Of a stretch of 64,000 nucleotides of DNA, positions 1-38,800 are shown piece by piece. Position numbers and translations under genes: made by a program. Numbering within the stretch: the stretch's first letter is position 1; each line of letters starts with the position of its first letter. The DNA lies in contig MEHQ01003080.1 in NCBI GenBank assembly GCA_008828725.1, positions 61,628 through 125,627 of the forward strand, in the 5' to 3' direction. Under the pieces are notes generated by a model. It searched no databases, was not told the DNA's origin, and saw only the letters and a program-made list of their open reading frames with translations. This stretch comes from Saccharina japonica. Taxonomy: Eukaryota; Sar; Phaeophyceae; Laminariales; Laminariaceae.

Positions 1-104
1 CCCCCCCCCCCCCCCTCCCCTCCCCTCCCATCCCCCCTCACTCCACCCCCGAGCAGTGGGGTAAGGGTAAGGGTAAGGGCGAGGTAACCGGGAGCGGAAG
101 CGCG
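1..104. other. C-run edge and GGGTAA repeats, E2 3' flank
   Basis: C16 and CCCCT text, then GTAAGGGTAAGGGTAAGGGC. Contains the start of the E2 3' UTR; no polyadenylation signal identified. Confidence 0.5.
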
Positions 105-26384
<26,280 letters not shown>

Positions 26385-27040
26385 CGCTGAGCTAGGCGAC
26401 CCAGCGTGGTAACCGAGACAGCGGTGCATGGAAGCCAGACCTTGTGCATGGACATAGCATCTGAGTATGTCGACGCATTGCTTCTGTTTCGGATAGTTCA
26501 GCACTGTTTTCGCTGGCAAAACACGGAGGAGATTCAAAAATATCGAAGTATCATATCCTCCTGTGCTCGACAGCACCAATGAGATAATCAGCAGGAACAG
26601 GAATGAATGCGTTGGACACAGCCCCAGCACAAGCCCAGGCAACCCGAGAAGGCAACCAAGACAATAGCGAGTGGAAGGCAGACCTTTTGTTCCAAAAGAA
26701 GGTATGAATCTGCTGGCGCATTGCTTCTTTTTCGGACACTTGGTATATCGGGTACTTTTGCCGACAAAAACGCGGAGGAAATTCAAATATTCTATGTTGC
26801 TGGCTGCAACCAGCAACCAGGGACCAACGGACCAACGCGTTGTCGGGAATATATTACGAGCTGGCTAGCCAGGGAACCCGGCGTGGTGACCAGGACAGTG
26901 ATGAGTGGTAGCCAACCCTTGCGGGTCCAGAAAATATCTGAGTGATCCAAGTTCTAACGCGTTTGCTTCTGTTTCGGACACTCCAGAGCTCTTTCGCTGA
27001 CCAAAACTCAAACGCGGAGGAAATTCAAAAAATAAAATAC
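26385..27040 (+). repeat. Three tandem units of about 240 bp upstream of the E2 start
   Basis: Anchor CATTGCTTCTGTTTCGGA at 26477, 26720 and 26960, followed by ACGCGGAGGAAATTCAAA. The minus strand stays open for 168 codons over two units, but the text is not protein-like by family. Confidence 0.6.
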
Positions 27041-27196
27041 GTACGTACGCGTACTGTATTCGTACCAGGTACTCGTACGTACACGGTATACCTGGTACAG
27101 CAGGCAGTAGTCTTGTTGTCTCGTAATATGTAGAAGTACACGCGGGCACCAAGGGGGTTCAAGATATTGGAACAATACGAGTGGATGTAAGAAGAC

Positions 27197-28650
27197 TGCC
27201 CCATCCCTGCAGGGCATGTCTAAGGGCATGTCCAAACAGAAACGAAAACAAAAACGAAAAACGAAATCGTTTCGTTTTCGGTATCATTTTAGCCGACGTG
27301 TCCAAACAGAAACGAATTCGGAACAGCAAAGATCCAGGCGAAAACAAACTGAGACTCTTGTGTTGTTAACCAACCAAAATAATCAACATTTTCCTTGATT
27401 AAATTATGTGATTATTCACAATCAAAAACTAATCACCGAGGCCGTGATTATTTGATTATTTCCAAAAGAATCATGATTATTCAACCAACCCATTTTTGGT
27501 GATTAATCATGATTATTTTCGTAACTATACGTTTTTCCCTACGGAAACATACCCCACCCATTCCCGCGTGCAGTGTGCTGTTCTCGTACTGCGAAACTTC
27601 CGCGGCACTGCTGTGAGGTTCCACCAGTATGGTGCCAACTTTTGAAAAATAATCATGATTAATCATCCAACCCATATTTGGTGATTATCTGTGATCATTT
27701 TCGTGACTGACTCTTCGCACCGGAAAACATACCTACTACCGCTGCAATGTGCTGTACCCGTACTGTGAGACTGCCGCGGCCTGTTGTGTGCTGGTGTGCG
27801 GCGCTGTGCTGGTCTGCGAAGTAGCGACGCCGATTTCCTCGCATGAAAACGCCTTCCATTTCGCTACAAATAATCAATAATCGCGATTATTCACCCAAAC
27901 ATGATTAATCAACAGCTACTTGATTATAATCAAATAATCGCGGTTAATCAACCACGGAAATGTCAAAATAATCAATAATTTAATCAAGCCCTTTTTTTTG
28001 TTGGTTAACACTAACTGAGAGCACAAGCCATGGGCTGTTCACAACTATGTACACCTGCCGACAATCTAGCGCTCGGCACCACAGGCCCACCAGAGGAGCA
28101 GGCAGAAGCCACGACAATCCGATACCGGGAGGTCGTTGGGCCTCCCATGGAGGTGGTCGCGTGTCCAACTTTGACGCCCCGGGATCAAAATTCAAATTAT
28201 ACTGAGAACGAACACTCAACCTCATTCTCGAGGGCATGATGCTGAACTCTACTCAAATTCTCTTCGCTTTGGCTCGAACGCCGGCAAACAAAGGCCCTAG
28301 AGCATCGGGGCTGGTGTTGTGGTTGGCCTGCTGGCTATTTACGGGGGGTCTGTGCGGCTGTGTTGGCGTGCTAGCTGTGGGTTGCGTGCTGCGTGTGGCA
28401 GTCCTGATATTATATTTTGGCGTGGCTGCGCTGACCAGTAGGACCGCTGAATTGTTGCTGCTCGTGCTTTCGTTTTCCTTTTCGTTTTTCAGCTGTCAAC
28501 TTTTTGTTTTTGGCAATAGGTTGTAAATCGTTGATTTTCTCAGAACAAAAAAAACGAAGGGAACACGGTTGTACCAGGGACCAATCAGCGCCCTGTCTAT
28601 TTTCATTTCGTTTTTCGTTTTTCGTTTTCGTTTCTGTTTAGACATGCCCT
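27197..28650. mobile_element. Unclassified DNA element with about 45-bp terminal inverted repeats
   Basis: Left GGGCATGTCCAAACAGAAAC and right GTTTCTGTTTAGACATGCCC, each continuing into CGAAAACGAAAAACGAAAT-type sequence. Inside: AT-rich TGATTATT repeats (27400-27990), a diverged 180-bp tandem pair, and a 96-codon plus frame (28236-28526) of hydrophobic text with no recognised domain. GGGCATGT ends recall hAT-like MITEs but no 8-bp duplication was seen. Confidence 0.6.
27640..27860 (+). repeat. Second copy of a diverged tandem pair (first at 27470-27640)
   Basis: Both copies share ATCCAACCCAT-TTTGGTGATT, TTTTCGT-ACT and GTGCTGT-C-CGTACTG-GA text. Confidence 0.5.
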
Positions 28651-28689
28651 CAGTGGGCTTGGAGAAAGGCGTCCGAAATTCGACTACGA

Positions 28690-29735
28690 AATGAAAGAGA
28701 TCGAGTGTAAAAAAGCGGAGATTAATTGCATGGCGTTCTCCACCGAGCGGCTCGGCGGAGCTACGAGTATACACCCTGCGTCGGCGGAGGCGCCAATCCA
28801 AGATATGACATTCCCGAAAGCGCGCCAGCTAAGCGGAGGAGCGATAGCATGTGTTTATGCCATTGGCATCTATGTTGTTACCCTCCATCGGACATCTAGG
28901 ACGATGCTCGCAGGAGGGTGGCGATCAGGGGTGAAAGTCTCCAGCAACGGCTGGAGGCCTCATTCCAACCCAACACTTTCGTAATGGCCGAATACATCAG
29001 TATACGTAAACATCGCAAGCAGGAACGGAGCCTCCACCACCAGCAGGAACGACTGCGTTGTTTGGGGGCACAGGAATGCTTAGCTCGACAGGAGCCATGA
29101 TTAGCTACCCACGATGCCGCCGACTCTACCATCAACGACAATGACACCCTGCCGCCAGAGGCGCAGTGGGACAACTTGCCCGATCAACGCTCCAAGCGCG
29201 ATCAGCCTCCCTTCTATATATGTAGCGGTGGACGAGGATGCGGATGACAAGCTATTATTATCAGTAGCTCGTTGCGGAAGGACGCTCGTCGTGCCTCAAT
29301 TCTTCTGACGGGCCTTTGTATATCGCTCGACTACAGGTGGCCATGCGGTTACTGCTGTGCTCGGGTCCGCCCTCTAGGTATCCGCAGCTAAACAATCACG
29401 AGATGTTTGCTCGGGCTTATCTGGGACACTTGGCCCGTCGGCACAGCTTGGCGGAAGACACAGCATCAGCAGTGTATTTCCTGACAAAGGCCTAGGCCCA
29501 GGTGAAGAACCTCCAGGAAAGGTTCAAAGGACTTCATGCGCACCCAAGCTGCGTATTAGCCCGCATGCACCTCTGGCCTTGCTTACAGCGCGGGAATACG
29601 GGAATACGGCGCCAACGCTTTGGCCGATGTCTTCAAGTTCGAAGTGGGTGCCCTGCCCAACATAGTTGGCTCTTCGATGTTCGCCGTTCTCTAGTGCGAA
29701 TGCGGCCAAGATACTGCTGTAGATAGGGTGTAATA
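28690..29735 (+). pseudogene. Degenerate coding-like stretch, unassigned
   Basis: Successive plus frames with C/G-rich third positions broken by stops and frame changes: RVAIRGESLQQRLEASFQPN, RKHRKQERSLHHQQERLR, then PPEAQWDNLPDQRSKRDQPP, RYPQLNNHEMFARAYLGHLA and YGANALADVFKFEVGALPN. Looks like a decayed gene or transposon ORF; no family recognised. Confidence 0.3.
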
Positions 29736-31399
29736 AATTCACGGGTAAATGAGCAGCCTGGAAATAGTAAAAAGTACCAGGTATTCGACATGAAGAATAT
29801 TAACATAAACTGCGTACGAGCTTACATGACGGGGAGGTTATATTTTGTACTGTTTATTACTGGTATATACACATTATGTTACCAACACGTACGATGTGTA
29901 CTACTGTATGTGATGACGTGGGATTCAGACGTAAAATATGCCAGTGAGCCAGAATACAGCAACGCTGAGGCTGCGTGCAAGGTTGGTCGTATTTTAGGAC
30001 ATGTTGCCTAAGCACGTAGCAACCAGCACTCCTCCTGACATCCAGTTCCCCCCCTCCGGATAGCTTAAATTGCGTCAAAATATTATTAGGCACGTTGCCG
30101 AAGCACCACGCCTGCTGTGCGGCGACTGCCTGCCGGCTTGCCTACCTCGGCACGACCTTGCAGATGAACGCATAATGTGATCAAAAAAAGATATGATGCC
30201 AAGTGACGACATGTGTGTTTGCTTCTATAATTGGTACCGATACCAGGGTTTAGAGTCGTGCTACGATACGTAGAGGTGGCACTTTTTTGGCCAAATAGTT
30301 TATGATCAAAGGGGCTCATGAACTGAGGAACTACCCAATAAGGCATGCCTTGTCGTTGAAATGCCATTAATTCATGCATTAATGTACTTCGTAATAAACT
30401 GAAATTCGTTGCATACCTAGGCCATGAGATTGGTCGTCGTGGGTTTAGGTTCTGCCGGCTTTGGGGCGGGACACAAAAAATGCCTCCAGTCAGGAGCCTC
30501 AGACAAATAAGGAGCTACTATGGTACCCCTACCGCAGCACGCATCGGCATGTTTCACTCTCCCCGGTCACCCCCCCCAGCCCTCCTCTCATCACCTCTAG
30601 CGACTGCAACGCCCCCCCCCCGGCCTAACCTCCCCATACACATGGCAAACGGGGGCGGCTAGGCTCCTCCTTGACGCCGCAGCGCCCCCGGCAACCTTCA
30701 TCAACTCCCCACCGGCAAAAAACACCCCGCTTTACGTGGTGGCGCAGAAAAACGGCGCCACCGACATCCTACAGGCTGCCGGAGAGCTAGGGGGGGGGCA
30801 CTAGACCCGGCAATCATAACGGGCGGGGAAACCCAACCCCGATCATGATCGTAGCCAGTATGGGGGCGCTGCGCGCCAGACGACGTCCTAAAGTTGGCCG
30901 ACGCCAGTCAGACGTTGCTTTTGTTGGCGCGCCCGCGACTATTAGCTCTCTGAATACGGAAGCTCAGAGGGCCGAAGCCGTGCGGCACGCGCGGTGCTCT
31001 GTCCTCCACCGGCGGAGATGACGCTTTCAGGCTCGGTGGCCTCGGCCGGTGCGCACGGAATGGAGCGGCCGGCTGAAGGAGTCCCGCGAAACGGGAGACC
31101 CCCAACGGCAAGAATCGACCGAGCGCTGGCGGCGAGGGCTTGGGATTTGGTGCTGGCGTGCTGGCCGCCGGGGAAAACCGACTGCGCCTTCAATTCCCGC
31201 CGCTACCGTTACGATTGGCACTCCCCAGTCACGTGTGCAGGCAGCAGAGAAAGAGGAGGCGGCGTAATCAGATTCACCGATTTTTTCGCGCTGTAGTTGT
31301 CAGGGGACATCCTGGTTCCATCCTCGGTTTCCCAAGTGCTGGCCCCGGGATTAGTGGTAGCCCGCACGTTTGGCCGTTGCATGCACAACGTGCTGCTAG
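29736..31399. other. Intergenic, nothing recognised
   Basis: GC-rich with overlapping open frames at 30880-31300 that do not resolve into a protein. Confidence 0.4.
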
Positions 31400-31764
31400 C
31401 AGCGGGCTCCGACCTCTACAAAAACATTGATCACGATATGTTTGCAAATAAAACCCGCGTACCACGAGTGAAGCTCTAGAAAAATTATACCGATGGCCGA
31501 TGCCTTTTCCCGAAGGAAGCCCGGGATGATGATGCATCGAAACAAGCAGACGCGGTGTTCCTCGAAAATCGCGCAAGTGCAGTTTCCGGGCATACATTCC
31601 ACCGTTGCAGATTCGGCGTCGTGTCCACTCAGAGCAGTGTACGCGATCAGGTTAAACCTGGTACCGGCCGCTGTGTGTTTCAGGTACTGATTTCCGTCGC
31701 GATTCCGTGTGAGAAAAAACATAATGGCGTGGGCGTTCGGGCGATCTGTGAAGCGGCGGGACAC
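31400..31764 (-). pseudogene. Possible MULE/SWIM zinc-finger relic
   Basis: 122-codon minus frame with ECMPGNCTCAIFEEHRVCLF. CTC followed by a Cys at 11 residues recalls the CxC...CxH SWIM finger near the end of MULE transposases, but the final His is Arg. No MULE DDE core seen. Confidence 0.25.
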
Positions 31765-31829
31765 GGAGATTTTTCAAAGCTGTTTCGGTGCATATGAAGC
31801 TATATACTGAACGAAGAAACCGAGGCGTC

Positions 31830-31911
31830 CGAAAAGTTTGTTTTCGACACCTAACTATCTAAAACGGTCAGAACCATTTTAGATAGTTAGGTGTCGAAAA
31901 CAAACTTTTCG
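31830..31911. repeat. Near-perfect palindrome, 38-bp arms
   Basis: CGAAAAGTTTGTTTTCGACA...CTATCTAAAA is mirrored by TTTTAGATAG...TGTCGAAAACAAACTTTTCG with one mismatch and a loop of about 6 bases. Confidence 0.85.
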
Positions 31912-32771
31912 GGGCGCCCCGAAAGAAGCGGAGAGTTGGCGCCTGCCAATGAGGGGGTGCTAGCTATCGATGTCCGTAGCAACATGGATTCAATCGAATG
32001 GGGTTGTTTCGAGGATAAGAACTGCATGGGTACAGACTGGTGCGTTGGGACAAGACACGAGTTAAAGTTGAGGCAATACATATCTTCCGTCTTGCATTCA
32101 GTTGACACGTCACCACTGGGGAATCAATACTAATAGCGCGCGTGCGCCCCGACAGGAGTTTTTTCGTGAACGCGGAAAACTATTTTCCTCCGTGACAATG
32201 TCCATCGGACAACGCGATCGCAAAACGCGATTTCCCACACCGCCCATAAATCCATATATGCAAGGGTAGCACACTTGAGCGCCCCTTTAACCTTTTTGCT
32301 AATGCAAAAATGACCAAGCTGTTGTACCAAACATGTGGGAGCAGTCGTAAAGGACTTCATGACCACCGGAGAGCCGTCAGCCCACGCAGCAGTGGTCGGT
32401 AAATAAAGTGTGGTGCGTACAGGGGTTAATGATCGCTTGGGGACCGTAATTCCACGGGGAGAGATACCGACCGGAAACCACCGGGGACCTATCTCACGCC
32501 CCGCATGGTAGCCAAACAGCGAAACTACATCAGATGGTTCTAGCCCAGTACAGCACGCGGATCAAATAACGTCCATGCGGTGGCTGCTCCAAGGAAAATA
32601 TGGGACAGAGTCCAGATACCGCTTTTAGGGACACAAGGATGCGGTTACCACGCCACAACCAGCACAAAAAACAAATTACAAAAACAGTACCCCGTCGAGT
32701 AAAACACACTGCCTGCCCCTTCCTTCTCTCTATATCTGGGACGAAACGTCGCAGGACGTCCCTCCCATTGG
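31912..32771. other. Intergenic, 3' flank of AP-2 sigma
   Basis: No feature recognised; should hold the AP-2 sigma 3' UTR at its right end. Confidence 0.4.
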
Positions 32772-32873
32772 TCAATCCAACTTTTCCAGCTCTCTGATCC
32801 GCTCGAGTATCTCTCGCTTGCTGCTCTCCTCCACCTCTCCGCTGAGAATGAACTCGTCCAATATATTGTACAC
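32772..32873 (-). CDS. AP2S1: AP-2 sigma last exon, residues 111-143 and stop
   Basis: Reads [19 protein letters not shown] then [14 protein letters not shown] and TGA. Acceptor CACTGCAG. This is the C-terminal helix pair of the sigma longin fold. Confidence 0.94.
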   Translation of the reverse strand: MYNILDEFILSGEVEESSKREILERIRELEKLD

Positions 32874-35800
32874 CTGCAGTGTTGTGATTCGGAACATTCC
32901 CAGAAAATGCAGAAGGTAGCACGCGAAAGTACCCGTTGTCGGGAGGTGAAACCGACAACATGGTGCGACAGAAAGCGGGCGAAGGAGAAGGTATATCAGG
33001 TATAAAACAAGCAACAATCGTAAAACTATTCCAGGCGATCGGAGGTGCAGTATAATCCCCCTTTACTTAACCAACACCTGTCGGTTTTATGTTATTTACG
33101 AATATCAACACGAAGCATGTATGAATAAGCAATGTGTGTTGTCTCATCTTGTTTAGCGGGGGTATTGCACTGTTGTTGTCAGACCGTGCCGTAATTTCAA
33201 CGCTGTATACTTCATTTCTACACCCGTGTTGTCTTCAGCCAAATTGCTACGAAGAACGACCTTAGGCACGCACTGCCAGGTGCTGAGGGGCCTACCTATG
33301 CCAACGAACCTGCTGCCTGCGTGCCGGCCTTGATGTGTTTCGTCCGGAAAAAAAAACATACCGTAAGTCCAACACAAATCTTCCGTCCACAACCTTCAGT
33401 AGAAATGAACACCAAAGGAAAAGCAGGCCAATGTCATTCATTGGCGCTGCATCGAAATTTGAACACATCCTCAGTAGAGCTACCCAGCTCGTGGAGGATA
33501 GGATCACATCGCAGCACATCTTATAGGCATGCTCATTCGTCCACCTTGTTGAAGTTAAAGACGATGTCCAGCTCGCACACGTTGGAAAAATACGACTCCA
33601 GGAGCTCAACGAAGAGGTGGACAGTCTCCAGCGCGAGGAGTTCGTTGTCGTTGGTGTCCATCCCAAAGGTGAAAAACAGACCCGCGTATCGCCGGTAGAT
33701 CAGCTTGTACGTCCCGAACTATGTACCCGGGAAACACACAAGGGTGGCCGGCGAAGGGGGGGAGGCGGGAGGGTTGTATCATACTCATGTCATGCATGGC
33801 CGTAGTCGTGACTACAGACCCTCGCATCGCTGGAATGCCGGGACGGAGCACGTCGGGTTTTCACCGACCAGGCGGACATCGCGGGGGGGGGGGGGGGGGT
33901 GATCAGGAGGATAACGGGCTATCACACGATGGGAGTAGAACAAGGAGGTGATCAGGGAGGGGGGGCGAGACAAAAAATACTTTGGTGGCCTTGCACGGTA
34001 CGGTTCTTCCGGCCTTTTATGGCCTAGTGAAAATAACAGCAAAGCGCAAACGCTCAGAATTAAGGTTCCCACTGCCTAATCGATCGTGCGCCACTGTACA
34101 AAGGAGGAGGGGCCGGCGGTCGTCGGCTGATCCGACCGACGCGCGGGGTGGCGAAGGGGTCTCTTCCCTCGATGAAATAGAAGCTGCCCCGAAAGCGTTC
34201 ATCCTCGCTTGTTCATTGCTCGCGCGGAGCACCGCCACACTGCAAAGAAGGCGGAGGTCGGGGTCGATCCTTTTTTGGTCGTCGGTCCATCCGCCCCCAC
34301 GGTTGAGCGATCGTTCGGTGGGCCCATTGCTCGATCAATCCGTCGACCGGTCCAATCGTCGTCCGGCCTGGGTCTCCGTCTGGTCGGTATGTCGATTCAG
34401 TGTTCAATCAGCCATTCCGTGTGTTCGTCGGTATGATTGTCGGTCGGCCGGCGCTATTGTCCCACACAGCAACCATTCGTCCAGTCGGACGGTTCCGGTA
34501 TGCCAATTGTCCGACCGGTCGGTCTGTCTGGCGGTCGGGTTGATCCATCCGTCCGTCGACACCCGCTTTGTTCGATCGGACGGTTCGTCGGCATGTCATG
34601 CGTTCGATCGGTATGTATTTCCGTTGGTCGTTGGTCTGGTAGGCCCTTGGTCTGGTCTGACGGTTCGTCGGTTGGTCCTTCGTCTGATCGAACGGTACAT
34701 CGATGTGTGTCTCGGTTCGGCTGGTCGGCCCATCGATCGGTCGGTAATTCGTCCGGTTGGGCGGTTTTGTTGGAGCGCCGTGGCGCCAGAAGTTTCTTAG
34801 ATGCGTGGCGACGGTCCGGCTCAATGCCGCGCGGAGGGTCTATTTGCACTATTAATAGCTGCCGGCAACCCTGTCGTAAAATTTAGGGAAAGAAGGAGTG
34901 TCCCCCGCGAGGGACGCCCTCCGAAGCGTGTGCAAAACCACATTCAAAGAAGCACCCATGCCCGATAACTCTCGATGCCGCCGGAAAACAAAAGAGACTG
35001 AAGCCAAACGATCTACTTAGCTCTCACGTATGACATACCTGGTGTCGTTTTTATGAACTCCGTTGCCCGGTATATACCTGCTGGAATACCTTAAATGAGC
35101 CATATTGGCGCTCTACGGAGCTGGTCTGGGGAACTATTAACAACTCGAACGAAGAAAACAAACGTGCGAGGCAGTCGCAGGAGTAACGATCCTGGTCTAC
35201 TCTGTGGCCCGAGGGCTGGAGCTTGCTCTTGCAGCAAGCTCCAGCTCTCGGGTCACAGAGAAGACAAGGACCGTTACTCCTGCGACTGCCTCGCAGCAAG
35301 CTCCAGCCCTCGGGCCACAGAGTAGACCAGGATCGTTACTCCTGCGACTGCCTCACCCTTTTGTTTGCGTTCGTTGGAGTTAGTTCCCCAGGCCACCTCC
35401 GCAGAGCATCAATATGAAGTTTTCCACTATTCCAGTTGGAACAACGGGCAACGAGATTGACAAAAACGATTTGCGATACGTGACAGCCCTCGGGCCAAAG
35501 AGCAGACCAGAACCGTCACTCCTGCGAGTGGCTCACCTGTTGCTTGAGTTTGTTGGGTTCAGTTCCACAGGCCAGCTCTACAGAGCACCAGTATTGCGTC
35601 TTTCACTATTCCAGTTGGCAACGGGGTTGACTAAAACGATATGGGATACATGACAGGTATACACATCGTTTGTATGTTCATCTCTATCGTTTTCTGGACA
35701 GGATCGACATATGCCGGGCACGGGTGTTTATTTGATTATGGTTTTCCACACGCATCGGAGGGTGTCCCTCGCCGGGGACACTCCCCTTTTCCCCTTCATG

Positions 35801-38800
35801 TTACGATAGGGAGCTTCTCGACGGCTACTTCCCCCCCTATACAACGGTGCTCCGTCTTGAAAGGGGTGCGTGGTCAATGGTCAAATGACTAAGGCCACCA
35901 ACAAATGAGTACGCCCCCCCCCCCCCAAGAATAGGCCCTCCGCATGACATTAGTCGCCACGCGTCTACGTAGATACATCCTGGCACCACAGCCCTGCAAC
36001 ACCCCCCCTACCCGACGCATAACAATCGTCGGTGCGAAGCAAGCATCCTGGCCACGGACCGGTAACCGTGTGTGCGCCTTCCACATAGCGGATCCACCGT
36101 CCATTTCCGGCACACGGCGCTGCAGCAGTTTGTGCCGTCTGTCTGTAAGGTCAGTCTAGCTGTCGATCGATCCGTTGCTCGATCCTTCGTCCGGTCGGAC
36201 GGTTCGTCGGTGTGTCCCTTCGGTCGGTACTTTGACCCGTAGTCCAGTAGGTCGGCATGCCGATCCATCGCCCGGTCGGTCTGTTTATCGGTCAATCGTT
36301 CGGTCCTTCATCCGATCGGTCTGTCTGTCGGTCGGTCAGCAGTAAGGCCGCTTGTTCGTGCCTCAGTGGCAGACGACGACAGGACTTCCACGGAGGGATA
36401 AAAGTGGTGAAGCCGCGCCTTGCCGTACCTTACCCCGTGCAAAACGTAACGCGATGGCGACAAGGAGCTCGAGTGCTTGTCGGCGCGTTACCCCAGTTGT
36501 AAGTCTAGGCAGCCGCTGTGTGCTAACGGTGACGATGGTGGATCTTTCAGGACAATAGGGAATAAACACGACAGCAAGCCCAACACTGCCGCGTCCCTTG
36601 GCTCAGCAAACGTCGTTAAGACACCGAGACGTCAAGATAAACGGTAACCTACGCCGCGATTCAAACTGGTGTATTCCCAAAATCTTGCGCATGTCTATAG
36701 AACTCCCTTCGCAGACACAGCGAGGAGGCTTCGGGACAGGCGGCACCACCACTGTTCGCCCTATGCCAGCGTGGCAACGGCGGCAGCGGCGCCTGTCGAG
36801 ATCTTGGCTTTGGACACCCGCGTCGCTGCTACGGTGTATGATCGCGCGAAGCCGCAAACCTTTATCGTGTCTACACACCCCTACACACCCCTCTCCCTTT
36901 CCTGCCATCTCTGTATATGTGTCTGTCCCTCTCCTCGCTTTTTTTCTCTCTGTTCAGCTCACCCCCACAAATCTGTCTCTGCCTATTCATTTCTATGTCT
37001 ATCTGACACAGGTACCTGGTACCTCTCTCTCCCCCCTGTTTTGCTTTGTTTTATGTATCTGATTGTCTGCTTGTATGCCTCTCTCCTACACACCCTCAAA
37101 CTCGCCTCTCCAAATACCCCCTTATCCCTGACACCCACCTACATGTACCTGACGCTCTTCTCTAATGGTGCGTCTGTCTCTGCCTCTCTTTTTTTTCTCA
37201 GCTTTCACAACATCCTCTCTCTGTCTCTCCGCGCATCTATTTTTCCCTCTCTCTCTATCTGCTTACCTATGAATCTCTCCCTCTGCCATCTCTCTGTATG
37301 TCTATGTCTGCATGTCTTGGTTTGTGCCCGCGTATCTGCCTCTCCCTCCCTCGCTCTCTCCCTTCCTTGCTCCCTCCCTCTCTGTAGGTATTCCCATGCA
37401 TCTCTTTGTCTGTATGTTTGTCTCTGCCTGTGTTATCTGTCTGTCTTGTCTCGGTCTGCCGCTCCCTACCCTTCCTATCTCTCTTTCCGTCGCTTTCTCC
37501 GCCTCCGTGTCTTTCTCTATCTCCCTCTCTCTGTTTCGCACGTCCCCGTATGCCTCCCCCCCCCCCCTCTCTTCCCCTCGCCCTCTCTCTTGCAGTCTCT
37601 CTCGACGTCTCAATGCATCTGTTGATGATGGTTATATAGCACTACCCACTGGCCCGTTAGTCACGTGACTGAGTAGGACAGTGGGTAGGGCTATAAAACC
37701 AACAGCTGCCAATGTCTCCCTCTGCCGTAGCCCTTTTGGTAACCCCACGGGTAGCGACCTAAAACACGAACAGCGCGGTATTATCAACCTTCTAGAAAGA
37801 GCGTGCAGCAGTACCAGTATCACCATGTTACGCGCGCGTGTCGTCAGTCTCCCTACATTTCACTTCAAGACACATACTCCCCCTGCCCCAGCAGCCCGGG
37901 CTACTCAGTGTGGCCATATGCTGTAAACCTTAGAGGTGTGTGAGTCGGCAGGATTTCACGACTATTTACGGGGGACCATAGTAAATAGAACCAAATATTG
38001 ATAGTAAAAACAGGTAAATCTATAGGTTTTTGTGTGTACCGTAAGTCCTACCAGGTATTTACCATGGTCCCCCGTTAGAATATCGGTATACAGATACCGT
38101 TCGCCAAATAACTGAATTTAGTCGGAAAGTCGGCTGGCGAATCCAGTTCATGGCCAGCCGACTTGCCGGCTTTCGTGCAAATTCACAGTTCTACGTAGTA
38201 ACCGTCCTTTATGTTCGAGACGTTTCCTCTGAAAAAATCATATATGTAGGGGCCAATCTCTCTTGTCTCACCTCTACGAAGTTGGTGTATTTCCTGTCGC
38301 GAGTGACCACCAACCGGTGCACCTCGTTTTCGATTCGAACCTTTAGGGTTTCCACAAACGAAACGATATCGATACGGAAGAGGGGATGGTGTGTGAGTGA
38401 TTCAGTGTAATATCTGTGTTTTATAAGTGTCTGTACGTGTATTGTGCATGTGTAGGTATGTAATGTTCCTGTACGTGCGTGTTTGTGTATCCATGACTTG
38501 TGTTGCTCCCAACTTGTCAGTTTCACATATCTACGAGTTGGGTGTGTGCGTCTCCGATTTGTGTGTGCCTATGTGTCGGTGGGCCTGTGTGCCTGTATAG
38601 TATATGTGTGTGTGTCTGTACGTTGGTGTTGTTTTGTGTTATTTAGGGTCATCATTCTTATCGGAGCCATGAATTTCCAAAAAATCCAATGCTGTTTTCG
38701 CGCAATTTTCTGTATTTCCATTTTTTCCTTCTTCTTTTTCCAAATAGTGGCAAGCGAAGCCTTCCAAACATTTTCCCCTCTGAAGAACTTCCAAACTCAG

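Noticed and set aside
28905..29100. BolA-like protein
   Set aside because: A short ESLQQRLEASFQP match to the start of BolA is not followed by the conserved H-x-GH segment.
33982..34800. 272-codon plus-strand ORF
   Set aside because: It lies in degenerate TCGG-rich DNA within the AP-2 sigma intron; both strands are open and the translation is Ser/Arg/Val-rich with no domain.
36669..37625. 318-codon plus-strand ORF, Ser/Leu/Cys-rich
   Set aside because: Produced by the CT-rich tract; no start context, domain or codon bias.
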